This document shows positions 37,701 through 49,700 of a stretch of DNA of 64,000 bases, piece after piece. Source of the DNA: Datnioides undecimradiatus (taxonomy: Eukaryota > Chordata > Actinopteri > Lobotiformes > Datnioididae). The DNA lies in the NCBI GenBank assembly GCA_008933995.1, contig WARS01000034.1, positions 1,813,501-1,877,500 of the forward strand. The letters run 5' to 3'. Below the pieces are notes generated by a model. It did no database searches. It was given only the letters and a program-made list of their open reading frames with translations, and had not been told where the DNA came from. The position numbers were made by a program, and so were the translations under genes. Within the stretch, counting starts at the first letter, position 1; the number at the start of each line of letters is the position of its first letter.

Positions 37701-40700
37701 TCCTGTCATATTCAGCCGAACAGTGAACAAAACATAATTAATTCCTTTTTTTTGAGCTGGAAGTCTCATTGAGATCAAGATCTCTTTATCGAGATAGAGC
37801 CGCAAACAACAGTACAGTAAATAAATTAGAGACATGCAAGTCTGTCGCATGTTGCCAATTAGCAAATAGGACGGATGTGAGAAAATAGTTCCAGATAACA
37901 TTAAGACAGTCAAAGTTCAAGACGTGTTTTCTGAGCTAATGCTGATTGAAAGAGTTGCAGATTATACCAGTTACAAGTTGCATGGCAACGGAAACCAACT
38001 TTGATGGACCACGACTTGAAAAACATGATATGTTATTATAGGTTCAGCACAGCCTAAAGAAATATTATTACTGAATAACCTTGATGCCCGATACTCTGAT
38101 TCCCTCCTGTCTTAGCAGACGAACAAGAGCCTGTTTGAGTCATTTGAGATTTTTTTTTTTTTTTCCTCTTTTCTTTGAGATTGATCGCGGCTGTGTGGTA
38201 AAAGGGGAAAGAAAAGCTCCTCAAATCCATTCATATTCTCTGGTTCAATACAAATGAAAGGTTTAGGAATTACCAAAGGATTACCAATACGATTTAACAA
38301 GGAACCGCCCATCTTCGAGCCTGCTTCCAACTTTTCCTCTTTCATCTACCTTCCTCCTGTTTACCCTCCTTCCTGTTCAGCACGCAGGAAGACAGACATC
38401 TGAGGATTTTATTTGATATGTTTGGTGCACTATTTGGTATTCAGAAAACATTAATAACTTAGAATTGTGCATTACCGCACTGATAAGTTGTGTTTTTTCA
38501 TCATTGATGTGACAAAGTACTGCTATACCACAATGTAAACTATCTTAATTTAGCTATTTTGCTAAATTGCACTAAAATTCATTTATTTAATCCAGTATCC
38601 ACTGTGGTTGAAGGCGTATCAGCTCACATGGCCTCTTTCATTTCGGTGCCACACGAGGAACAGGGAATAGGGAATACTAGGGGTCTGACCCAAAAGCAGC
38701 CAACTGGACACACAGGAAGAAGACTTCCAGCCGTATTTAACAAGAACAAACACGGCATTTACTGGGCTCGAGGCGGGCAGAAAGTCCAAAATCAAAACCA
38801 AACAAAAATCCAAAATAACACCAGAGAAACACTTGACATAAGGCATGGGTACGTGAACAATCTGACAAAGGCAAAGGCCGTGACAAACAATATACAGGCA
38901 AGGAGAAGAGTGAGACACAGGTGACACAGATCAACCAGTGAGACGCAGGAGGGAAACAGGAAACAAGCTCACAGAGACGCAGCAGGGAAAACTGCAAAAT
39001 AAAACAGGAAGTGAACAAAAACAGAGCTCAAACCGTGACAACATCCTTATTAATGGGCAGGTCCCCAACAAGGAAGGCTGAGACCAAGCCTTTTGACATT
39101 TTTAATATTTTTAAATTATAAATTGAAGGACAACAGCTGATTCAGAGCACACCAACATATTCAGGCCACATAAGGTCAATAGAGAAGACTAAAACCCAGG
39201 TTAGGTCAGTGTAAATCACTGGAGATCTTGGTATACAGTATAAAACAAGTGGTTGCTACCAATTGAACACCCTGCTGTTCTGTTCAAATAGTGATGAACA
39301 ACAACAACACTGGCTGCAGTGAGAGAGCGCTGCCGAGCGCTGAGGGAGAGAGTGTGAGATCAGTCATAAGTTCATAGATATCCTCTAACAAGCTCCAGTC
39401 GGTTCGTTTTAAAAGAGCTGACCAAGAGAAAAACAACCAATCATGTTACGTTTTCAACAAACTGCGCCACTCGCTGGACGCTTTGGTGTGAAGACTTCAG
39501 GTGTTTCATTCAGATAATCAAGTAAAATGTTCTCTCAGCTGCTTCTGTCATTGAACTTTCTGGTGCTTCCTGCACCTCAGCAGACGAAGATAAACTATGG
39601 TTTAACCCCAGTCTGACTCTGATTACACTCCTGTGCATTCTTGGCACTCCTCTTGAGGGCCACTTGCCAACAGACCTCTGTATTGATCGGATTGTGATAC
39701 TTAACGCCCTTTTGTTTCATTCATGAGGGATCAGATCCCTTCCCCGCTAACGTAGATAAGAGACAAGAGGGTTTTACATAGAGAGGACCAAGGCGCTGAA
39801 CTGAATCACCAATGGAATATTACCCTGACGGCAATAGACAAGTGTCATGTACGCGTGGCTGAGACGATAAGCCGCGGAGATAAATGTCCCCCGCTGTCGT
39901 TTAAATGATAAACTGTAGGAATTTGGCTGGAAAAGCTGTCACATCGGGATAATCCTGGACCAGGCGTAGAATTCACACAGGGGGCCGCTCAGAGCACAAT
40001 CAGAGGGAGATTTGTCACCGGGGTTCAAATGAGAAATATTGAGAGTATTAGGAATTTTATGTCCATTTTCTACACATCAAACGGTTGTTTTACTCAAGGA
40101 TTGACTGTTCCTGCTCTGAGGGTGGGTGGCTGGTTCGTCTCATGTCAACACAAGGAGTAGCAGATGGGTGGGGATGATTCAGACATGCATTATGTTGTGC
40201 TGAACTTACTTAAAAATCCTCTGCTGCGATTCCCCATATTTTGTGGCACTCATTATGTTGTCATACGAGACAAACCGCTGATATACACAATAAAAATGAC
40301 TGCAGAAATACATAATTGTTATAGCCACATCTGTCGACAGTGCACCTTCTATGTTATATCTGTTGAGATCAACATATGTTTATTTGCATTGCGCTGAACA
40401 TAATGAATCTCAAAATTAATGTTAAGATAATGTTGAATACCCCTGAACACTTCACTGTTAACTCGGAGTGCGTGTGATTAGCTTTCAGAAAACCTGTCAG
40501 AGCTCTAGATTTGAAAAGGCAGTGGACAATTTTGCATGAAAACTGCTGAAAGACTGTTTTTTTTGCTGTTTAATGAACATTTCCCAGGCTCTGTGATCAA
40601 TGCTTAGGAGATCACTTTGACGTATGTTTAGAGTTTCAGTGTGCAACTCGGTGATAGCTGATACAGCAGCAGACTGATGGAAAATGCATCATGTTGTTAG

Positions 40701-43700
40701 GGAAAAGTACGTTTTAAAGAAAAATGACACAAACAGGTGTGCAGACTCTTTTCAAGATCCTGTGTGGCTGATAGATGATGATTATTAAACTCTGTTTGGA
40801 CACATTCATTTACATAAAGTCTTGCTCGTGTTATTCTGCAGGAATCTAAGGATTTTTGGACATCTGGCATACATCTAATGTCCTAATATCCAGAATATGG
40901 AGGCTTCTGCGTTTTAACTTGTACAGCAGGCACACAGAGGCTTACTCATGGATGCTAATATGCATCTATCAGCTGCCTGCTCTTAGACTAACTTAGTGCA
41001 GCACTGTTAATATTATTTATGCTGAGACCCGGTGTTTTTTTACTAATGGGTTGTGTGTGGGGAGGATAGCCCGCCTCCTGTCAATCATGTCTAGCAAGAC
41101 TCCTGCTCCATGCCGTCACAGCTCAGTCCGCACAGCCTTTCCCCTGGCTCTACCTGATATTTATTTTACCATAATCCAAATGAGCATGTGGGCCTCTGTG
41201 CAGTGATGGCACAGCACAGGAAAAACTTCCTAATGTCGATGTGTATCTCCAAATCCATGTGTGAGCCGCCAGCAGGTATTAACCTTTGAACTTTAGCCTG
41301 TCTCCCAACTCCTGCCTGTCCTCTCGGCCCACTATTTCCAATCCTGAAGTGGCTCTGAAAGGTGAAATCCAGATTGTAGCTGTACCCTCGATTCACCGGT
41401 CAGCCTCTGTCTTGTAAAATGTTCCTGATGTTTGGCACAATCACTGCGGTTTGAGTGAAGTTAACACAGAGGGTAAGTGGCTTCTCAGGCTTCAAATTGG
41501 CAGTAGTTAGTGCTAATGAAGCAGTAATAACTGTGGAAATGTTCTTTATTGTGGTTATTTTTTACAGTGATTATGCAGTTACCTCATAACTGCCGCAGTA
41601 TGATTACCCATAATCACAGTGAGGTACATTCTTGTGGGTATATGCATTTTTTATTTTTTTTATTTTTTTACACTCTTCATAATCCTCATTATTTTTGTTA
41701 CTAATGCATGCATACTGTCATAAGAGAAGCATTAGCCTCAAAGCGGTGTACATATATTAGAATAAAGGGGAGGAAACAAGAGGGATCTCTAACGAGCTAC
41801 CACAGGAATTACCATGACAACCAATAAAGAGTAAAGATTACAGAACTTGAATGTAATTGGATTCAAGTTCTGCGAGTTGGTCATTAAAAATCTGATTGCT
41901 CGGCTGAAAATACCTGTAGTTTGATACAAACTGAGGTACAGTACACAATGAAACTAATTGCGTGTAAATGCTTTAAAACCGGTTCTTTGGCTCCTAATTA
42001 TGGTGGCATTATGGTGCTGCAGATGCTACCGTCATACATGTTCCATGCAGAAACCAAATAGCTTCCCGTAGTTTCAGCACTCGTGTGCTGCAAATGGACT
42101 TAATCTATTTATAGAATGACGACCGTTACACTGGTTTTGTACAGTAAATGTATGTTAGAGCTGTCCTAAAAGGTCTGTGTCAGGCTGTACAGAGGCACAA
42201 TGGGGCTCTGAGCTACATGCTAACATGCAATGAAGGTGCTAACATGTTGAAGTCAAGCAGGTGTAATATTTACCATGCAAATTACAAATGAAATCAGTTT
42301 ATGTTTTTAGATGAAAAGTGAAGGGATCATCAAAGTTATGATAGTTTATCATGAGTGGGGCATTTATAACTGCACCAGATTTAAGGGCAAACTATCCATA
42401 ACTTGTCAAAAAAACATAAAAAATGTCACTTAATGCTGGAGCTGCAGGATGCACAGGCTCGTCAACCAGTGAGATATTGATTGGACAGACTAATGTGAAA
42501 ATGTTTCAGCCGGGTTACGAGCAAGGGTAAAAACTGCAAATACATGCATTATGACATACCTAATGCTAACGTGTGTAGAATTGTAAATAAACAAATATTA
42601 TACTTTAAACGTGAAAATAGATAACTAGAGTTAAGTAGTTGTGATAAATATATATGAATATGTACATATACAGTTAGATGAAGTCAGGATGTACAGGAAT
42701 GTCCTTCGTACTTTCTTATGGTGTCTGATTCTACTGGCGTCATCACGCTGAGCGTTTTGATGCCTTAAAGTCACAATATTCTCCGCATTGCATTAAACGG
42801 CTTGTAGCAAACTAGACCAGGCATCAAAGACTTAAAGTGACTCATAACTCAAATGTGGGAACAGCGGAGTCCTGACACAGTAGGATACAGGCCGCTTCTG
42901 ACTTTATCCTGCAAGTTCACAGCAACATAGCATTAACTCCTCATATCTGAGAAAGTAATATTAGCATTAAAAGGAATTCTTCTGTGTAGCTAATGAGAAA
43001 ACAGAAAGACGCCCACCTTCTCTGACACATGGATAACATTTATTTGATTGCATCATTGAGGTTTGCAGTCCATCCCTCCCGCCTAGGTTTGTATCTGCGT
43101 TATATAACTACAATATTACCCTGACATTTCTTCCCGTCAGGCGAGCGAAACAATAACTGTGCTGCATCATCATTCACTTGGAAGTGCACTGAGCAAGAGA
43201 ACGTGCGTGGTTGTATTTGTTTGCTTTGGTTACGCCGGTGACTCAGCAGCAAATCCCACGTCTCACCAACTGTTTGAACAGGAAAACACGAGGAGCCAGT
43301 CAGGAACCTCCGAAGAACCATGAAGGGACTGTGCGTAGTTGTGTCGTGGTGCCACTATGCTGTGTTTTAATGAGTCTCTCTCGGCGTCGTGCGGGACGGA
43401 CTTTTCGCCGAAACTATTCTCGAAACAAACCCGCAGTATTTTTAAAAGTTTTGGGCACTTGAAAAAAAAAAAAAAGACAATTAATCAAGAACTTTGCAGA
43501 TTCATTTTCTGTCAATTGGCTCATAATTTCAGCTCCACTAAGATGAAATACTTTAATTACTTGCTGCCATTTATGGTCCCAGTGTGCCCCCAGTACAAAT
43601 TAAAAAAATCAGATTGTTGATATGGTAAAGTTTTGTGTGCAGTTAAATCTTTCTTTTGTTGAGTTAGTAATTAATCACATCTGTATAAAGCACCTTTCAA

Positions 43701-46700
43701 GACAATCTCATAAAGAAAAACAATGGTTGAAATTTTCAAGGGTCAGTTTATACAATCTGGAATGTATTTATACAAATAATTTGAATTGTGTTTATATATT
43801 ATATTTATATTTGCATTTTTTCAATCAAATGCAAAATCAATATTCAAATGATTTAGTTACGAGAATGAAAAGGAAATTATGATGTACAGTATTTTGTATT
43901 GACTCAAGTCAAATTGGATTCTTTCTGGACTTCTCATTTATAATTAAATATGTAATAAATACATAAAAGAATAATCCTCCTTTACTTTTATATTATTTTT
44001 ATTATATTGATTGAAATAAGACGTGTATATAAATAATATACATTATATTTGATATTAACACCACCACCAGTTTGAGACAGAGGGGAGTTTTTGAGTTTTT
44101 CCTTTGAAGTTGCAGCGTCTTTGCAGCAACAACCGCAGCTGTAGTAGCAGTAGCAGTAGCGGTAGTGGTAGTGGTAGTGGTAGTAGTAGTAGTAGTGGTA
44201 GTGGTAGTAGAAGTAACATCTTTTTGCTTTGTCTCCCTCCTCTGTGTCTCCTCATCTGTTAGGACGGTACTCCGTTGAACTTGAGCTTCGTCCCTCTGGA
44301 CATCAAACTAACCAACTGGGACGACCTGCCCGAGGCCTTCAGCCGGCGCCGGGAAAATCGAATACAGGTCTGCCCTTCCCGCCAGGCTCTGTGTGTGTGT
44401 GTGTGTTTGTGTGTGTGCGCACTCCTGCATGCGCTTTGATCTTCATGAATGTGTGTGGGTGTGCATGTGGACTGGAGCGTCGCCTCGAGGGAGATGTACT
44501 GTACCTCCTTAATGTGTCCTTACAGTAAAAATCGCCTTTAAAGGAGATTTCCACTATGTTTGACTTTTAGGTTGTAAAATGCACCAAAACACACATCCTC
44601 TGATTGAATACAAAGACAAGGCAAATTCAACCACATCACTCGACGCAATTTACAAGATGGCAGAAACTTCTACAGAGGCTCAAGAGTGCAGTTGGAAGTT
44701 GATCATCTGTTAAGCCCATAGGCTGCTTTAAGGATGACCTTAATTTTAGACTAAGATCATTTAGTTTGATATGACAGTCAGTGCAGCTATCTCCCCAATT
44801 CCACTGACCCAGTGAAGATGAGGCACAAGGCTTTAAGGGGGGTTATTAAACAGATATCACACGTGTGTGTCACTGCCATGTGAAACTAATGACACCACTG
44901 ATCATGGAGGAGGAGCAGCGGCCTGGCATTGGGAGCCTTGACAGATTAGGGGGAGGGTGGACGCCCACCTCTACACCACTGCAGGGCCTGAAGGGGGCTA
45001 GAGAGGAGAGGTTGGGGGGGGAATGATGGAGAGAGGAAATAAGAGAGGGGGCGGTCTGGGGGTTTGGGCAGCCAAGGAGACCAGCAAAAGAGAAAGTGCC
45101 GTTTTATGAGGGTCGTTAAAGGAGACGGATCATCGCCTCAAACGACCCCGCACGCCAACCAGCTAATATTAAATCCTGCAATCTGCCGCGGCACTAACGG
45201 AGCCGCTGACAGACGCCCCACCTGTCACGTTGTTTATGTTGGTGTGTAAAACGAAGGCGTGCGTTGCATCCATCCTCTGACCCATCATTTATGCCCCGTT
45301 ACACTCCAATTGTCCATCAAAATCAATACTAAGCAAGCGGTTTAATGTTGGTGCTGCAACACGGCGTGGACGCGGAGGCAGCCGTGTGTAAACTCATCCC
45401 CACTCAGTACAAGCAGAGAGAGGCTGCCGAGGCAAAGCTTTTTAAAGAGAATTTACGGGAAACCATTATAAAATGAAATCATGGGCCGGGGGGGGGGGGG
45501 GTACATTTGAACAGCAGTTATCCTTTAAGAGACAACAGCATGATTAACATACGACACTGCCCAGCTTCACAGTCGTAAATCCCCCCACCCACGCAATGTC
45601 TGATACTCACCTATTAACCCACCTGACCCTTGGAGAAGCTGGAAACACCATCCCACGCTCCTCCTCACTCACGCCTTTTTGACATCTGGCTCGACTCCTT
45701 GACTTTGGGCTAACCTTTGACGACCTCTTGAATCAGTTAGGATTTTTCTGAAAGCCCGTCTCTAGCTGTACTCTTCATCTGCACCCCTGTCAGGAGCTCC
45801 CAGACAATCCGGTACATGTAGAGCAGGGTTTCCTGGATCGTCCCTGGCATTACATCCATGTTGACGGCAGTACTCTGACCCCTGATCTCCTCCTGGGATA
45901 AATACAAACGTCAGCTGACTCTAAATGCTTCCCTAGGAATATTTGCATGTAACTAGTTACTTCAGTCTCAGTAGTTTACAATCAGAAAGGCAACATAGGT
46001 CTGAATAAATGAATTAAACTTACAGAAGCACAAATCTGGCGCACATTTCATCTTACTGTTCTTTTTTGTCTGTGCCTTTTTGTCCCGCTGCGCGGCGCTC
46101 CTTTTTCCGTTTCTCCTCTGCTGCCGTTTAACATTAGCTTTTAATGAACAGTAAGTAATATTTCTGTCGAGATGCACACAGTTCACCTGGCAGAGCGCCA
46201 ACAAAGGAGGTCTGGGTGTGAAAACTCTGTTTAATGCATATTGAGTTTTACCTTCACTCAAATCATCTTTTTGTGAGTGGTAGGTATCATCCATGAAAAA
46301 CCCACTCTTCCAGTGTAATATAGGTAGGTAAATTGCCCATTAGACCTTGGTGCCTGGTGTGCTATTTGTTATTTTGCCAGCAGATTTGCTTTGAATCCTT
46401 GACTTGGCTGAAAGCATATACTGCTCTCTCTTGGCTTGATGGGTTTTATTCAGCTATCTTGAAAACTGTCTCCTTGTGTGTGTGCGTGTGTGCTCTGCAG
46501 GTTTGGATTGTTTGTTTTCAGCTCAAGTGTATTTTTCAAAATTGAAAAACTAAAAAAATGTTTTGCTCTTAAAGAGGCGCCGATAACCAAACTATCAGTT
46601 TGTGTTGAAGATGAAGGCTCCAGCGGTTTTGGTTTCATCTCCAAATTGAATATGAAGTGAGGTGTCGTGTCGCCCCACAGGTACTGAGGTTTGTTCAGGA

Positions 46701-49700
46701 GTGGAGCAGCCTGACAGCCATGAAGAAGAAGCTGCTTCGCCGCAGCGGCCTCCTCTTCCGCAGCCCCACGTCTGGTTTGCAGCAGCTGGCCTCCACGCAG
46801 CGCCCTCACTCCAGCACCAAGAGGTCAGATTCTAGCTGGAAATATGTTCTTGAAACAAACGTGCAACCTTGACTTTCAAAAATGAGTGTGATTAAACACT
46901 CGTTGGAACCAACCGGTCATTTCGGCAACTGCTCAATAACTTAGGAGCTTTAACTAACAAGAGCCAGATATTTATTCCTCAAAAACCCCGCCCCTAGTCG
47001 CCTCTGATTGGCTCTGACCCTGACCAAGCAACAAACATTAGCCAACCAGCAGCAGAGTGTTTGTGGAATAATGTACACGATCTAGGATATACACAGACAA
47101 ACACATAAGATACAGCATATACAGTACAGTAGCAAGTGCAGTGCAATCTAAAGAGTTTGGAGGAGGTGTCATGGCTAAAGGAATGGTTTAAACATCGTTT
47201 TCCATCTGATCTCATGTTATTTAGCATGGCCAGCTAGCCACCTTACTTTCCACAGTATTAACTTAGAGCTGCCTTCAAAGTCAAGCAGCATATCATCCAT
47301 AGCTGCATTCATTTGTGTGGTTACATGTCAATAAAAGCTCCTTTCACACAGATCACGTCCACAGTGACAATTAAAGTTAACATTCCCCCTGCTACCATTG
47401 TAAATATAGGCTGTAACAAGGGATGAAATATGCTTTCTCCTGTAAACTGATAGGGAAGGAAATCATCTGAGCGAGCGCCCCCGTTGTGCCAGTTGGTGTA
47501 CATTTTAAAATGGTGGAAATGGCGAGATGAATTAGTTCCCAACATGATGTCAGAAACCGAGAAGTAATGTGTGAGATTTCACAGAGAAACGAGCAGATTT
47601 GTAAATACAAACTGCCCCAGGCATCATGGAAGGCTGAATAACGTGTGTGTGTGCGTGTGCGTGTGTGTGTGGGTGTATCAAAGGGTGTCAGCTGAAGCAA
47701 AAGAGAGGATGGGATGAGCGCTGCGTATGCGTACGTGTGTGTTTTTTGACAAACAAGCATTGTTGCTGGCACACTAATTACAGCTGGCGTGGATAGAGGC
47801 AGGGAGAGTTTGCCAATTACAGGGTAGACTCTTGTGAGAGTGTGTGTATGTGTGCGTCTAAGTGAGAGAGAGTGTTTCTCAACCAGGGAACGTGTTTGGG
47901 TGCATGAACCTAATCAAGGTGTGAGTAGGAGGCAATTGGCCCGGCTTGATTTGATACCTGTTTGATTTATTCACTAATCAGAACCAATCAAGCTCCAGCT
48001 TCGGCACAGCGGGGCGATCGCGGCTCACCTTCCCAGCACTGAGACGCTCAGTTTTCAACTACTTCAAACTTAATGCACTTTGCCTGGGTTTCCAACACTG
48101 TGGATATTTTTGTCATAAGCCACTCACGGTGATTTACAGCGATTTTAGAAAAGTTAAGAGGATTTAAATCGGGTTTGCATCCTGCCTAAGTATGCTTCAC
48201 TGCTAAAATTACTGCCAGCATCCGCTATAAATGGTGAATTTCCTCTATATTACGCCATTGTTATAAAATAAGAACGTATGTGTTGTTTTAAAGATACATA
48301 TGCACATCAATCATATATTCAGATTGGTAGCTCATTACTGTAGTTGCTAAGAAACAGTATTTGTGGTTAAAAATACTTAATGTATTTACATCATCCAGCC
48401 AAACAAGTGATAATATTCAAAAAAAAATATTTAGTCTACTCAGTCATGGAAAAAAACTGATTGTTAGAAAGATTGAAGACAATCACTAAATCATAATGTG
48501 TGGATAAAATTAATAAAATAATCTGAATACTGAAGCCAGTTACTACAGTACTAACAGGATGGAACTCGATCATTTAACTGGGAATATTTAGAGTTTCATT
48601 ATTGTTGTTTACGTGAAAGTTTACTGCAGATCCGCAGGAGATGGAGACATGTGAGGGACAAATTTAAGAAATGGAGAAACTGAACACTGCAAACGATTTC
48701 CCGTCATGTAACTTGAACGCGTTTCATTCGACCCTCTCTGCCTGTTAAACACCCACAGCTTTCAGTCTCCACACATCCCGTTCGTTTGAACCTTTAAGCT
48801 GGGACTGAGAAACGACGGCCACTTCTCCACAGCCACAGGAACGTTACACGGCTGTTTTCACAGACTGAGCTGGTACTCTGAACTTAATGTAGGGCGTCAC
48901 CTTAAAGTAATAATCCTTTTCTCTTTTCATCAGACAGACGTTTTTGACCCTGTTTATAGATTTTTATTTGAATGTATTTGCGTTCTGTTATTGCCTCTTG
49001 AGTTTCAGTTGTGATTACTAGTAGAGTCTCTCTTGTGCCACTAAATCAACAGGCTGAGGTCTTCAGGAGCTTTGAATGCAACATGTTTGTAATCATCATT
49101 ATACATGATACATCATTATTCATTTACATTATTGTGTTTACCTCTCCAGTTAACGTAATGATGTTAACGTAATGGTTACTTACAAGATATGAAACTTGGG
49201 TTTGTAGCTCCTCAGTTGGACCGTTGTAGGGGATGTAATATCCAGTAAAGCAGCTGGGAATTTCCTTTATCAGACACTGAATGGACTGTTGCTGTACCAG
49301 CCATGTCTCACTGAGGCCAGTGGAGGATAGCAGCAATCAATCAAAGCAGCTTCAGCTTGGCCAGACCGGAGCTTTAGCTTGTTAGTTTGATTTCACACAG
49401 CTGAGCAGGCTCTGGCCCCGGAGCTGAACCGCAGGCTGGCCTGGGAGGAGCCGGGCTGCTGTCTGCAGCTCTGCGCCTCTGCAGGTACGCTGTCAGCAAC
49501 CCGCTGCCAGCACAGGCCCGCAACAGCGCTCATGCAGCTGCGCTTCAAATGGCTACCAACACCCACATGTCCACATAATCCGAGAAAAACACTACTAACT
49601 GCTGTGAGAGCTGCTGCAAACTCCGCACCTGTGTAACATGTTCACATTTACTGTAGCTGTCAGAACTGCAGACGGGTATCTTACAGGTGGAGTTTGACAT

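Larger units (their letters stand above)
36209..44262 (+). other. Intron 13 (8.05 kb, longest)
   Basis: GT-AG, phase 0. It holds T runs (36307-36330), (GT)n at 36376-36399, a − oriented repeat at 36390-36960 with a candidate cassette exon, A-rich repeat 38630-39050, an inverted repeat at 41841-41872, a repeat at 42180-42480 and a trinucleotide tract at 44140-44213. The stretch 43640-44050 is very AT-rich. No other gene is seen. Confidence 0.83.
44368..46680 (+). other. Intron 14
   Basis: GT-AG, phase 0. It holds (GT)n at 44391-44418, a G run at 45488-45501, a 43-codon small ORF at 45345-45476 and, at 46475-46500, a TG tract ending in an acceptor-like TGCTCTGCAG 180 nt before the real acceptor. 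No other gene is established. Confidence 0.82.

Noticed and set aside
46484-46500. TGCTCTGCAG at 46491-46500 as the acceptor of exon 15
   Set aside because: From there the phase-0 frame meets TGA within about 15 codons. The acceptor at 46680 starts exactly at the conserved VLRFV.
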